A stretch of DNA of 64,000 nucleotides. Origin: Candidatus Flexifilum breve (lineage in GTDB: Bacteria; Chloroflexota; Anaerolineae; Aggregatilineales; Phototrophicaceae). This document shows positions 53,218-62,551 of the stretch, in pieces. The stretch is taken from contig JADKGC010000006.1 of the NCBI GenBank assembly GCA_016717205.1, positions 1-64,000 on the forward strand, in the 5' to 3' direction. The position numbers were made by a program, and so were the translations under genes. The notes below the pieces were generated by a model. It saw only the letters and a program-made list of their open reading frames with translations, did not search any database and had not been told where the DNA came from. Position 1 is the stretch's first letter; every line of letters starts with the position of its first letter.

Positions 53218-55050
53218 TCAGATAAGGGTGACCAGCGCCTCGGCCTGCTGGCCAAACGCCTGACCATGCACGTTGAGATCCAGTGCCACGCGCGCGCGCC
53301 GGACCGGTGTGTCAGTTGGTGTGATGCGGAATACCACCGAATAGCTTTCCGTGCCTTCCAAACACACAGTGACTCGTTGCTGCGCATCAAAAGTGAGCGC
53401 CGCGCCGCGGAACGTTGCCCCTGTCACCTGCCAGCTCGGCGGCACGACCAAGTGCAGCGCTGCCTCGATCGGGAAGGGGTGCGGGCTGCGAACTTCCGCG
53501 CGAATATCGATGGAGTCGCCGCACCGCGCGGTCGTTTGGTAGGGCGCGAGGTGGGCGAGAAAGCCGCTTGTGCCGAGATTGAGGTGACTGGGTAATAGAT
53601 CGCGATGCAGGCGTTCAAGTTCGGCGCCAATGGCGCGGATCTGCTCGAAATACTCGGGCGTCGTCCACTGCGGATTCCAGTGTCCGGTCAGAATCACGGC
53701 GGGGCACAGGCGCGTATACAGGTCGGCGCTTTTCACATAGTCAGCCGCTTCGAAGCCGCCGCCGTACACATAATTCAACTGTGTGCCGAGTGCGCTCTGA
53801 TACTGGTCACCTGTTGCCAGCACGACATGCCCATCGGCCTCAAAGCATATGGCGACCGCGTACTTGGTATGTCCGGGCAGGGCATACAGCCGGAACGTGT
53901 ATTCTTCCCACTCGAAGGCGGTGTCGAGCGGCAGCACGCGATCCACGCGGATCGGGTCGTACCACAGACACGGCAGATCATAGTCGGCGGGATGCTCAAG
54001 GATGTCAGCGAAATTAGCCGCCGCCCACACTTCGGTGCCTTCGACGCGACTCAGCAGGTTGCATCCGGCGACATGATCGTCATGGTAGTGCGTCGGGATC
54101 ACAGCATCAATGTGGCTGATGTTGAACTGGCGCTTGAGCGTGTTGATCGTGTACAGCCATGGGCGGCGCGCGGCACGATCCGATCCGGCGGCGAGGCCGG
54201 TTTCGAAGTCGTAGCCGAAGTCGATCATCAGGGCTTTTCCGCTCGCCGACAGCACGACGTAGCTGTTGGCGAGGCACACGCGCGACTTGAGTACGTGTGG
54301 CGTGACATGACGGTAGGGTTCGGCGCGCAGTTCAAAGAGGCGCACATGTTCGCCGCGCAGCTCCAGCAGCTGCCAGAAACGCGCCACGAGCAGATCAATG
54401 GCTGTGTCGGGATCCTCCATCGGGTCACCGTGGGCGGGCAGCAGCAGACTTGGCTGGCGCTCTTTAAGATCGAGCAGCGAAGCGATACCTGCGGGCACAC
54501 CGTCAGCAGAATTGTAGCCCCACTGCGTCGCCGCCATGCTCCATACCTTGCCCGGCGCGCAGATCAGATCGCCCGTGAAAGCGAGGCGTTCACCGTCATG
54601 CTCGACGAGCAGCGTAATCGAGCCGACGGTGTGGCTGGGCGTCGGGATGACCGTCAGCGCGTAGTCGCCAACTTGATACGTCGCGTAGTCAAGCAGCGTC
54701 GCGGTGACGGGGACGGACTCCAGCAGCGAAAAGCGATCCTGCCGCAGATTGTAATTGTTCGTGACGGCGCGAGCTTGCCAGTGGGCATCAACCTCCGCGA
54801 ACAGGTCGCGTTCGGCTTCGGGGACGAGAATCGGAATGCCCGCCGCGACGGCGCGGGGTAAGCCTTGAGCTTGATCGCGGTGATGGTGCGTCATGAGGAT
54901 ATGGGTGACGCGCTCGATGCCGATGGCGGCGAGCTGATCGAGCACTGCTCCGTCCCCAAAATCGATGAGGATGGCGTCGCTGCCGGAGCGCAGCACATAG
55001 ACATTGCACGTGTCGTGGTAGACGAACAGGTTGCGCAACAGTTGCCGCAT
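53218..55050 (-). CDS. Tandem metallo-beta-lactamase-fold protein with C-terminal beta domain
   Basis: 610 residues. First MBL domain ~1-230 (HHHRDQ at 55-60, PSHTVGS, FTGD, PAHGD). Second ~250-480 with canonical HYHDDH at 321-326, PGHTK and ATGDQ. A C-terminal ~120-residue immunoglobulin/NEW3-like beta domain follows. The first motif has Gln where the family has the last His. No signal peptide. It is encoded between GH35 and GH38 genes, 27 bases before the latter. Role in glycan use unknown: lactonase, sulfatase or ester hydrolase are possible. Confidence 0.8.
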   Translation of the reverse strand: MRQLLRNLFVYHDTCNVYVLRSGSDAILIDFGDGAVLDQLAAIGIERVTHILMTHHHRDQAQGLPRAVAAGIPILVPEAERDLFAEVDAHWQARAVTNNYNLRQDRFSLLESVPVTATLLDYATYQVGDYALTVIPTPSHTVGSITLLVEHDGERLAFTGDLICAPGKVWSMAATQWGYNSADGVPAGIASLLDLKERQPSLLLPAHGDPMEDPDTAIDLLVARFWQLLELRGEHVRLFELRAEPYRHVTPHVLKSRVCLANSYVVLSASGKALMIDFGYDFETGLAAGSDRAARRPWLYTINTLKRQFNISHIDAVIPTHYHDDHVAGCNLLSRVEGTEVWAAANFADILEHPADYDLPCLWYDPIRVDRVLPLDTAFEWEEYTFRLYALPGHTKYAVAICFEADGHVVLATGDQYQSALGTQLNYVYGGGFEAADYVKSADLYTRLCPAVILTGHWNPQWTTPEYFEQIRAIGAELERLHRDLLPSHLNLGTSGFLAHLAPYQTTARCGDSIDIRAEVRSPHPFPIEAALHLVVPPSWQVTGATFRGAALTFDAQQRVTVCLEGTESYSVVFRITPTDTPVRRARVALDLNVHGQAFGQQAEALVTLI

Positions 55051-55195
55051 GACGCCCCCCAGCAGTCATGTTGCAGTTGGAAATTAACGCAAATGATGCG
55101 GAGATGGGTGCGGAAGAGAGGTTAGTTTCCAGCCGTAATAATTCGTTATTCTTAATATACCACATCGGTATGCATATGTTGCGTAAAGAAGATGT

Positions 55196-57226
55196 TTATT
55201 TTTGCCCCCCGGACAACCGCAGCATTGTACTGTCTTTACGGGCGACCGGGACGCTGATCTGCCCGGAGGCGGCGACGACAGTACCGCTCACCAGATCGCG
55301 CCAGTGACCGCTCTGCGGCGCAGGCAGTTGAATCGTGGCGGTCTTGCCTTCGTCGCCGACGTTGGACGCGATCAGATAATAGTCGCCGTCGCGATGAAAG
55401 AGGGCGGTCGTCACGTCGGGCGTGGTCGAACGGCTGGGAATGCCGACGCCAAACTGGCGATGCAGAAGCACGAGCAGTTCGGGCGTGGGCTGCAAGCCGA
55501 TCACCGTGATGCGCCCGCGCAGACGGCGCACGGTATAGCCGATGGTGTACTGCTGTCCGGTGGCTAAGTCGAACTGCAGCAGCAGTTCTTCGGATGGAGG
55601 AATGCGCACGCTCAACCGCGTGACGCTGATCGGCTCGCCGGGGACTTCTTCGTAATGCTGAAGCCACGCGCTCTCGACCGCACCATCCCACAGCGCGAGG
55701 TTGAGCTTGCCCACGCCGCTCACGATGCCGGCGGGGTTGGGGATATTCAGCAGGTTCAAGCGGCGGAAATGTTCATCGGTCGTAGGGTGCGTCCCAATGC
55801 ACACCAGATGCCCGCCATGTTCAACATACTCCACCAGACGTTTTTGCCCCGTACGAGAGAGCCATGAACCACCCGCATATAGGAGCAGCGGTTTCTTGGA
55901 GGGGGTCTGCGACAGGTCGAAGAAATCGTAATCGATGTCGGCTTGGTACAGCCTGGTGAGCAAATCCTGACCGGGACGCTCGGTGCTGCGCTGGAGCGCG
56001 TCAAAGGTGACGGCGGTGTTCGTCAGCCGTGTCAGCGTCGTCGGGTCGACTTCCTGATACAGCGCCGTGATCTGCTGGAAAGCGCGGAACAACGGTGGCC
56101 GTGTGCGTCCCCATTCGTTGATCGGGCTCTGATACCAGTTGTCACGATTCACGAGCATGTACCAGTTCCAACCCGCCGCCCCCGCTTGCAGCGCGGACAG
56201 GCAGATCAATCGGTAGTGATTTGGCGTGAGCGTGCCCACGTCTTCCAGCCAGTCATGCCAGATGCCCGATTGATATTCGGGGATGTAGGGCAGCTTGGAA
56301 TAGCTGCTGGCGTAGCGCAGCGCTTCGAGGATGTGCGCGTGTTCCTTCGCGCCACCGCGGTTCAGAAATTCGCGTGACGGATAAATATCTGGCCCGGCGA
56401 GATCGCCGATCTTTTCGAGTTCCGCCCAGCGCTGCGTGCCGACGCCGCTGTAGGTGTTGAGCAGTATGGGCACATCGACGCCAAGTGCGCGATATTTATC
56501 AACTGCCCACTGGCCGACCTTGTTCACATACCAGTGCAGAAAATTCCGGTAATCCTGATAGCGGCTCATGAGCGCGTGATCGCTCGGGAACAACTCGGTG
56601 ACGGCGCGCGCATCGTCAAACGAGCGGTAAAGCGTGCGCCACGCCGTATTTAACACGCTGATTTCACCGTAGCGTTCGCGCAGATACTCCTGAAAGCAGC
56701 CCGCCGTGCGCCCCAAACCGAGCGGTTCGGTGTAGAAGTGCGGCCACGGGTCGATCTCGTTGTCGGCTTGCCACAGGATGACCCGCCCGCCGCGCGTCGC
56801 CAGATAGGGACGCGTCGCCTCGGTGACGGCGGCCATGTAGGTCTCGGCGGCACTGCGAAAAGCGGGGTCGAGACGGTGATACTTGGCCGCGTGGTCGGGA
56901 ACGCCATTGTTCTTCCACTCGGCGTAAATGTAGGGGCCGGGACGGAGGATGACCCACAAATCTTCCTCCGCCAGCATGTCGAGAAAGCCGAGCAGGTTGC
57001 GTCGCGCATCCGTCTTGCCCTGAAAGTCATACTGGCCGGGCGCGAGCTCGTGAAAATCCCAGCACACATAGGTCGCGACGATCTTGATACCCAGCTCTTT
57101 AATGCGCCCCAGAATGGGACGCCAATTGCGCGGGTCAAGCCGCCAGTAGTGCATTTCACCGCTTAACAGGGGGATGGGCTGGTCGCCCACCCGGAGTTTG
57201 CGCTCGGCAATCGTAACGGGGATCAG
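55196..57226 (-). CDS. GH35-like beta-galactosidase
   Basis: About 676 residues. LLSGEMHYWRLDPRNW, RPGPYIYAEWKNNGVP, acid/base E157 in WQADNEID and nucleophile E317 in YIPEYQSG match GH35, followed by C-terminal beta domains. No ATG, GTG or TTG lies at the homologous N terminus. Candidate starts are CTG at 57226 (AAAGG 9 bases upstream) or CTG at 57235, which overlaps the permease stop as CTGA; GTG at 57190 would cut into the first strand. A 145-base gap follows. Confidence 0.85.
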   Translation of the reverse strand: MIPVTIAERKLRVGDQPIPLLSGEMHYWRLDPRNWRPILGRIKELGIKIVATYVCWDFHELAPGQYDFQGKTDARRNLLGFLDMLAEEDLWVILRPGPYIYAEWKNNGVPDHAAKYHRLDPAFRSAAETYMAAVTEATRPYLATRGGRVILWQADNEIDPWPHFYTEPLGLGRTAGCFQEYLRERYGEISVLNTAWRTLYRSFDDARAVTELFPSDHALMSRYQDYRNFLHWYVNKVGQWAVDKYRALGVDVPILLNTYSGVGTQRWAELEKIGDLAGPDIYPSREFLNRGGAKEHAHILEALRYASSYSKLPYIPEYQSGIWHDWLEDVGTLTPNHYRLICLSALQAGAAGWNWYMLVNRDNWYQSPINEWGRTRPPLFRAFQQITALYQEVDPTTLTRLTNTAVTFDALQRSTERPGQDLLTRLYQADIDYDFFDLSQTPSKKPLLLYAGGSWLSRTGQKRLVEYVEHGGHLVCIGTHPTTDEHFRRLNLLNIPNPAGIVSGVGKLNLALWDGAVESAWLQHYEEVPGEPISVTRLSVRIPPSEELLLQFDLATGQQYTIGYTVRRLRGRITVIGLQPTPELLVLLHRQFGVGIPSRSTTPDVTTALFHRDGDYYLIASNVGDEGKTATIQLPAPQSGHWRDLVSGTVVAASGQISVPVARKDSTMLRLSGGQK

Positions 57227-57231
57227 AGTAG

Positions 57232-58116
57232 TCAGCCTTTCAAACCTGTGGTCGCGATTCCATCCATGAAATAGCGCTGCCCCAAAAAGAAGATGATGAT
57301 CATCGGCAAGGTGACGATCACGCTGGCGGCCAGCACGACTTCCCACTGCATTTCGCCGCCTTGCCCGAACTGATCAAGAATCGCCTTCAATCCGAGCGGC
57401 AGCGTGTATAAATCCGTCTTGTTCAGGTAAATAAGCGGCTTGACCAGGTCGGTCCAGCTCGCTTTGAATTCGAAGATGAACACGACGATTAAGGCCGTGC
57501 GCGTGAGCGGCATGGCGATGTGCCGCCAGATCTGAAAATATGACGCGCCATCCACGCGGGCAGCCTCAAATAGCTCACGGGGCAGCGACAGGTAGAACTG
57601 GCGGATCATGAAGATATAGAAGGCCGAGCCGAATAGGTTGCCTGCCCACAGCGGAAGATGCGTATTGGTCAGCCCGAGATTCTTCCAGATCAGGAAGACC
57701 GGAATCATCGTGACGACGCCGGGGAGCATCATCGTCGCCAGCACGAACCCGAACAAGGTGTCGCGCCCCCGAAAGCGAAAATACGAAAACCCGAAGGCGA
57801 TCAGCGAGCAGCTCACGGTCACAGCGAGCGCCGCCAGCACGCCGACGACCAGGCTGTTTTTAAGCCAGATGAGCAGCGGCGCGGCTTGCCAGACGTACAC
57901 GTAATTTGTCCACGCGACCGGGTCGGGAATCCATTCGCTGTTGAAGACTTCAGACCTGGTCTTGAGGGAAGCGCTCAGCAGCCATGCGAACGGCGTGAGA
58001 AACAACACCGTAAAGAAGATCAACAGGGCGAAGTAGATGACTCGCGCCACTGTCCAACGAGTGCGAAACGATTGGGGCGGGCGGATTGTTGTGCGGTCCG
58101 CTTCGATCACCGTCAT
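57232..58116 (-). CDS. Sugar ABC permease (MalG-like)
   Basis: 294 residues, six membrane segments. EAA loop ELFEAARVDGASYFQIWRHIAMPLTRTA. It ends with IATTGLKG, typical of CUT1 permeases. It pairs with the next upstream permease (3-base gap) to import the glycan hydrolysed by the downstream enzymes. No ATPase is encoded here. Confidence 0.94.
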   Translation of the reverse strand: MTVIEADRTTIRPPQSFRTRWTVARVIYFALLIFFTVLFLTPFAWLLSASLKTRSEVFNSEWIPDPVAWTNYVYVWQAAPLLIWLKNSLVVGVLAALAVTVSCSLIAFGFSYFRFRGRDTLFGFVLATMMLPGVVTMIPVFLIWKNLGLTNTHLPLWAGNLFGSAFYIFMIRQFYLSLPRELFEAARVDGASYFQIWRHIAMPLTRTALIVVFIFEFKASWTDLVKPLIYLNKTDLYTLPLGLKAILDQFGQGGEMQWEVVLAASVIVTLPMIIIFFLGQRYFMDGIATTGLKG

Positions 58117-58119
58117 AGA

Positions 58120-59061
58120 CTATGACCCTTCATAGTACACCCACCGTCGACTTACGCGCAGTTGGATGAAGGTCAGGATGAGGATGATGACGAACAACAG
58201 CCATGCCATCGCCGAGGCGTACCCCATACGTAAGAATTCGAAGGCCTGCCGGAACAAATAGACATTATAGAACAGTCCGGCAGAGGACGCCGCGCCTGAG
58301 CTCATATTGCCGAAAAACATCGTATACACTTCGGTGAACAACTGCAATGAGCCGATGGTATTGACGATCAGCGTGAAGAAGATCGTCCCGCTGATGAGCG
58401 GTATGGTGATGCGGATGAACTGCTGCCAGCCATTCGCGCCGTCGATGCGGGCTGCTTCGTACAGCTCGGGCGGGACGTTGCGCAGCGCGGCGAGGTAGAG
58501 AATCACCGTGCCGCCGACATTCCACAGGCTCATCAGCACAATCCCCGGCTTAATCCACGCGGGATCGGTTGTCCAGCCCGGGCCTTGAATCCCGAGCAGC
58601 GCCAAACCCTGATTGACTAAGCCGATCCGCGGATTGAGCAGCCACAGCCACAGCGTCGCCACGGCGACGGCGGGCGTGATGGACGGGAGGTAGTAGGCGG
58701 TGCGAAAGAAGCCCGCCGCTTTGCCGACCCGATTCAGCAGCAGTGCCAAGCCCATGGCGACGAGGATCGCCAGCGGCACATGGAACAGCGCATAAATGAA
58801 CGAATTGGCCAGGCTGAGCCCCAAGCGAGGATCGCTTAGCAAACGCTGATAATTTTCAAAGCCAACAAATTCTGGCGGGCTTAACACGTCGTAGTCAGTG
58901 AACGATAGGCCGAGACTGACGGCCATCGGGCCGGCAGTGAAAATGAGGAAACCGACGATCCACGGAGAGATGAACGCCAGCCCGGCGAATAGTTCGCGTT
59001 GTTGAGGCGTGACCCGCCGCTCACGACGGGAGAGACGGGTCACGACAGCTTGATCAGTCAT
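58120..59061 (-). CDS. Sugar ABC permease (MalF-like)
   Basis: 313 residues, six membrane segments. EAA loop ELYEAARIDGANGWQQFIRITIPLISGT. CUT1 family. It follows the binding-protein gene by nine bases. Confidence 0.94.
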   Translation of the reverse strand: MTDQAVVTRLSRRERRVTPQQRELFAGLAFISPWIVGFLIFTAGPMAVSLGLSFTDYDVLSPPEFVGFENYQRLLSDPRLGLSLANSFIYALFHVPLAILVAMGLALLLNRVGKAAGFFRTAYYLPSITPAVAVATLWLWLLNPRIGLVNQGLALLGIQGPGWTTDPAWIKPGIVLMSLWNVGGTVILYLAALRNVPPELYEAARIDGANGWQQFIRITIPLISGTIFFTLIVNTIGSLQLFTEVYTMFFGNMSSGAASSAGLFYNVYLFRQAFEFLRMGYASAMAWLLFVIILILTFIQLRVSRRWVYYEGS

Positions 59062-59070
59062 GCGTGGGGG

Positions 59071-60426
59071 TTATTCGCTCGCCGCCCACGCTTCGTCGAG
59101 GGCGGCCTGGGCTTCGGCTTGCGCCTGATCCAGCGCTTCCTGAGCGGTCTGTTCGCCGTTCAGCACACGATTCACAGCATCAACCCACGCCTGCCGGAAT
59201 TCCGATCCAGCGGGGTTGGCCGCGACGGCGAACCCGTTTTCCTGCACATCAAGGATCGTATCCACGCCGCCAGCGAACGCAGGCACGTCGATGGGCTGCA
59301 CGACCTCGCCGAAAATCTGTTCATCGGCGACGCTGTTGCCCGTGTACACACCCGTGTTGATCGCACCGGATTCCGTACGCAGATCCGCGCGTTCCTGAGC
59401 TGCCGCCACCCACGCTTCGGGCGCGGTGATCGCCTGCATGAAGGCGCACGCTGCCTCCGGATTGGACGACCCGACCGGAATGGCCCACGCGCTGCCCGTC
59501 ACAAAGTTGATCGGGTTGCCTTCGCGGTCGAGGAACGGCGCGAACGTGATATCCACGTCCGGTGATGAGCCCGCCAGCACGTTCATGTACCACTGTTCCA
59601 TCGGGAACACACCGAGCTGATCGGCGACCATCTGGTTCTCGGCGCCGAAGAAATCCCACGTGTCGCGGAAGGCGATGAACGGCTGGCGACCACCCGCCGC
59701 ATCGTGCAGGCTGGTGGCGAATTCGAGCGCTTCAACCACGCGTGGATCGTTCAACTGCGCGGTGCGGCCATCGTCTGACAGCAGGGAAGCGCCGTTGGCC
59801 ATCGCCCACAGCGGCAGGAATTCCGGCAGTTTGGGGTCAAAGCCGATGCGCGTGACATTGCCATCTTCGACGCGGGTCAGGGCGTCGTTCAGCGCGCGGA
59901 TGCTCTCCCAATCGCTCGTGTCAACGTCTTCCGGGCTCAGGCCTGCTTCAGCCAGCGCGGCATTGTTGATGAACAGCATGATGCTGTTGTAGAACTCGGG
60001 AATGCCGTAGACCTCGCCGTTCACCGTGACCTGATCGACCGCCGTCTGGCGGTACTGGCTCATGTCAATCCCCCGCGTGTCGATGCATTCAGTCAGCGGC
60101 ATGAGCGCGCCGCGCACGGCGTAGGTGCTGAGCACATCACGCCCCAGGTAGACGAGATCCGGCGGGTCACCGCTGGCAACAGACGTGAGAAACTGCTGCT
60201 CATCCAGCGCGCCTTCGGTGAAATTCAGTTCGAGATTCGGGTAAGCGGCTCTGACCTGATCGACCCGCACGGTGGCAATCTCGTCACCCAGGCCGAAGCC
60301 CATGATGTCGAGCGAACCACTGATGTCTTCCTGCGCGGCCAACGGCACGACGAGCAGGAACACGGCGGCCAATACTATCAGCATCGATGAAAAGCGCGGC
60401 GAAGTCTGTCTGAACAAACGCAACAT
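59071..60426 (-). CDS. Sugar ABC transporter substrate-binding protein
   Basis: 451 residues; the ATG at 60426 is 6 bases after AAGGAG, better than the ATG at 60432. Signal peptide ending PLAAQED, then a family 1 binding fold (LDIMGFGLGDEIATVRVDQVRAAYPN, GDPPDLVYLGRDVLSTYAVRGALMPL, YGIPEFYNSIMLFINNAAL). First gene of the glycan operon; its ligand is probably a mannose/galactose-containing oligosaccharide. Confidence 0.93.
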   Translation of the reverse strand: MLRLFRQTSPRFSSMLIVLAAVFLLVVPLAAQEDISGSLDIMGFGLGDEIATVRVDQVRAAYPNLELNFTEGALDEQQFLTSVASGDPPDLVYLGRDVLSTYAVRGALMPLTECIDTRGIDMSQYRQTAVDQVTVNGEVYGIPEFYNSIMLFINNAALAEAGLSPEDVDTSDWESIRALNDALTRVEDGNVTRIGFDPKLPEFLPLWAMANGASLLSDDGRTAQLNDPRVVEALEFATSLHDAAGGRQPFIAFRDTWDFFGAENQMVADQLGVFPMEQWYMNVLAGSSPDVDITFAPFLDREGNPINFVTGSAWAIPVGSSNPEAACAFMQAITAPEAWVAAAQERADLRTESGAINTGVYTGNSVADEQIFGEVVQPIDVPAFAGGVDTILDVQENGFAVAANPAGSEFRQAWVDAVNRVLNGEQTAQEALDQAQAEAQAALDEAWAASE

Positions 60427-60452
60427 GACCATCTCCTTGATGCTTTTCTGAT

Positions 60453-60530
60453 AGAGCCAATCTGTAAGTTGGAAAGGTACTTCCCCTAAAATTTATAACG
60501 AATGAAATAACTTGTCAAATGACTGGCTCT
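60453..60530 (-). promoter_or_regulatory. Promoter of the glycan operon, flanked by an inverted repeat
   Basis: On the minus strand TTGACA (60518-60513) is followed 15 bases later by TATAAA (60497-60492), or 17 bases later by TAAATT. AGAGCCAATC (60453-60462) and GACTGGCTCT (60521-60530) form a 10-base inverted repeat with one mismatch bracketing the promoter, suggesting a repressor that loops DNA. No regulator gene is adjacent. Confidence 0.5.
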
Positions 60531-60542
60531 ACGCGGAATCAA

Positions 60543-60570
60543 AATGGGACGTCGCAGCGGACGTCCCATT
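60543..60570 (-). terminator. Terminator of the aldo/keto reductase gene
   Basis: AATGGGACGTC pairs with GACGTCCCATT around a 6-base loop; in the minus direction it runs into TTGATT. Confidence 0.7.
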
Positions 60571-60593
60571 GCAATTACGTTCGGTGAATTGGA

Positions 60594-61604
60594 CTATTCG
60601 CTCGAACCGTACAGACGCGTTTCTTTGTTGCCGAGCACCTTGTCGATTTCCGCCATGACATCGTCGGTCAGCAGCGGCACGACATCCAACGCGGCAAAGT
60701 TCTCGGTAACCTGTTCCAAGCGCGACGCGCCCGTGATCACCGTGCTGACGTGCGGGTTCTTGACACACCACGCCAGCGCCAACTTGGGCAGCGTCGTGCC
60801 GAGGTCGCCCGCGATCTTCGCGAGTCCGGGGATCTTCGGCAGGCTGTTTTGCCCCCACGGGCCTTCCAGCATGGCCTTGAGCCATTCGTAACCGGGCAGG
60901 TTGACGCGGCTGTCCGCCGGAATGCCATCATTGTACTTGCCCGTGAGCAGACCGCTCGCCAGCGGCGACCAGATCGTCGTGCCGAGGCCGACAGTATCGT
61001 TGTTGTACAGGCGCTTGTATTCGACTTCCACGCGGTAGCGCGTGAGCATGTTGTACTGCGGTTGTTCCATCGTCGGCGGGATGAGGTCGTACTGGCGGGC
61101 GACCGCGTAAGCTTCCATGATTTCCTGCGCCGACCATTCGCTCGTACCCCAGTAGAGCACATCGCCGCGCCAGATAAGTTCGGTCATGGCGCGCACGGTC
61201 TCTTCGATGGGGGTGTTGCGGTCCGGGCGATGGCAGAAATACAGGTCAAGATAGTCGCACTGCAGGCGGTCGATGGCCTGATAGGCCGCTTCATAGATGT
61301 GTTTGCGCGACAAGCCGCGCTGAATCGGCGAGGGGTTCTGGACCGCGCCGCCGAAGACTTTGCTGGAGACGATGTAGCTATCGCGCCGCCAGCCCGCCTT
61401 CTTGAGCGCCTCACCCATAATCGTTTCCGCCTGACCTTTGGCGTACACTTCTGCGTTGTCGAAGAAGTTGCAGCCATGATCATAGGCGGCGGCCATGAGT
61501 TCCAGTGCCGCGTCGACGTTCAACTGCGTGCCGAACGTCACCCAAGCGCCGAACGACAATACACTCACCTGCAAACCGGATTTGCCTAAGCGTCTGAATT
61601 CCAC
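60594..61604 (-). CDS. Aldo/keto reductase (AKR6/YghZ-like)
   Basis: 336 residues, TIM barrel. The catalytic tetrad is D49, Y54 (DNAEVY), K82 (SSKVF) and H125 (YFCHRPD). The Kv-beta/YghZ subgroup is suggested by SKVFGGAVQNPSPIQRGLSRKHI. NAD(P)H-dependent carbonyl reduction; substrate unknown. Monocistronic, between the glycan operon and the hydrogenase genes. Confidence 0.9.
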   Translation of the reverse strand: MEFRRLGKSGLQVSVLSFGAWVTFGTQLNVDAALELMAAAYDHGCNFFDNAEVYAKGQAETIMGEALKKAGWRRDSYIVSSKVFGGAVQNPSPIQRGLSRKHIYEAAYQAIDRLQCDYLDLYFCHRPDRNTPIEETVRAMTELIWRGDVLYWGTSEWSAQEIMEAYAVARQYDLIPPTMEQPQYNMLTRYRVEVEYKRLYNNDTVGLGTTIWSPLASGLLTGKYNDGIPADSRVNLPGYEWLKAMLEGPWGQNSLPKIPGLAKIAGDLGTTLPKLALAWCVKNPHVSTVITGASRLEQVTENFAALDVVPLLTDDVMAEIDKVLGNKETRLYGSSE

Positions 61605-61677
61605 GATAAATCCCTTTCGAAGTCGATTTGTCGGACGTATTTTCCCGAGTCAAACCCAACCGCGCAAGGAATTGGAC

Positions 61678-62130
61678 TCATTGTGGATCGGCACAAATGA
61701 GCTGTGCAACCTCCCGCGCCGCCGCTTCCACCTCGGGCGACAAGCGCTCCGCATGGTCAAACTGGCCGCCTTCGATGCCGTACACGAACAACTGATTCGG
61801 CAGACAGTCGAGCACGCGGGCGAGTTCAACCGCCGCCGCGACGCCGAACTTATGCGTCGACGTGCCGTTCATGGCGACCGGCATCGGGTGGCGGTGCGCG
61901 TCAAAGCGCGTTACTGAGCCGGGTGCGCCGCCGCTCACCATCGCGTCGATCACATAGACGGTGGGCACGCGCGTCGTCGTCCACAGCTCGATCAGGTCGG
62001 CGGGATCGCCGGAGCTTTCGCGCACATCGGCTTCGGGTAAGGCGGCGCGTACCAGCCGCGCCGCCGCCAGACCCACGCCATCATCGCCACGCTGTGGATT
62101 ACCCACGCCAATGATGAGGCAGTCGTTCAT
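61678..62130 (-). CDS. NiFe-hydrogenase maturation protease
   Basis: 150 residues of the HycI/HyaD/HoxW family. IIGVGNPQRGDDGVGLAAARLV and YVIDAMVSGGAPG contain the nickel-sensing acidic residues; STHKFGVAAAVELARVL is the third motif. It removes the C-terminal peptide of the large subunit encoded two genes upstream, after the His of DPCISCATH. Confidence 0.92.
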   Translation of the reverse strand: MNDCLIIGVGNPQRGDDGVGLAAARLVRAALPEADVRESSGDPADLIELWTTTRVPTVYVIDAMVSGGAPGSVTRFDAHRHPMPVAMNGTSTHKFGVAAAVELARVLDCLPNQLFVYGIEGGQFDHAERLSPEVEAAAREVAQLICADPQ

Positions 62131-62135
62131 GTTGG

Positions 62136-62540
62136 TTAGCCTGTCACCGCTTCAATGACGTGGCGCAGCTGATCGCGCAGTTCCTCCGCAATCGGTCTGA
62201 GGAAGGCGGCGTGCATGTCGCCCCACGCGATGAGCGGATCGGTCGCCTGCACTTCGACCAGTTCTTCGGTCGGCTGCGAAATGGCAACCTGACACAGCAG
62301 CGCGACGCTTACCTGCGGCGCGACCGCCATGGCCCGCTGCGCGATCTCCGGTTTGATCACCACCAGCACACGGTGGGCGAGGCTGTAGGCGGTCTCTTTC
62401 GCCAGCAGCGGATCGAGATCCACGTCGGCGACGATTTTGAACCCGGCGGCGTTTAAAGCGAGCTGCGCCTGCCGGTAAGCAGTCTCGAACGATGTGTTGA
62501 GCGTGCGCTGTAAGCCAATTGCCACGGGAGTGTGTGACAT
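62136..62540 (-). CDS. DUF302-like protein in the hydrogenase operon
   Basis: 134 residues. FETAYRQAQLALNAAGFKIVADVDLDPLLA and VSVALLCQVAISQPTEELVEVQATDPLIAW resemble DUF302 domains, which have a small alpha/beta fold and unknown function. It lies between the large-subunit and protease genes with short gaps, so an accessory role in hydrogenase assembly is possible. Confidence 0.6.
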   Translation of the reverse strand: MSHTPVAIGLQRTLNTSFETAYRQAQLALNAAGFKIVADVDLDPLLAKETAYSLAHRVLVVIKPEIAQRAMAVAPQVSVALLCQVAISQPTEELVEVQATDPLIAWGDMHAAFLRPIAEELRDQLRHVIEAVTG

Positions 62541-62551
62541 GACGCCCTCCT

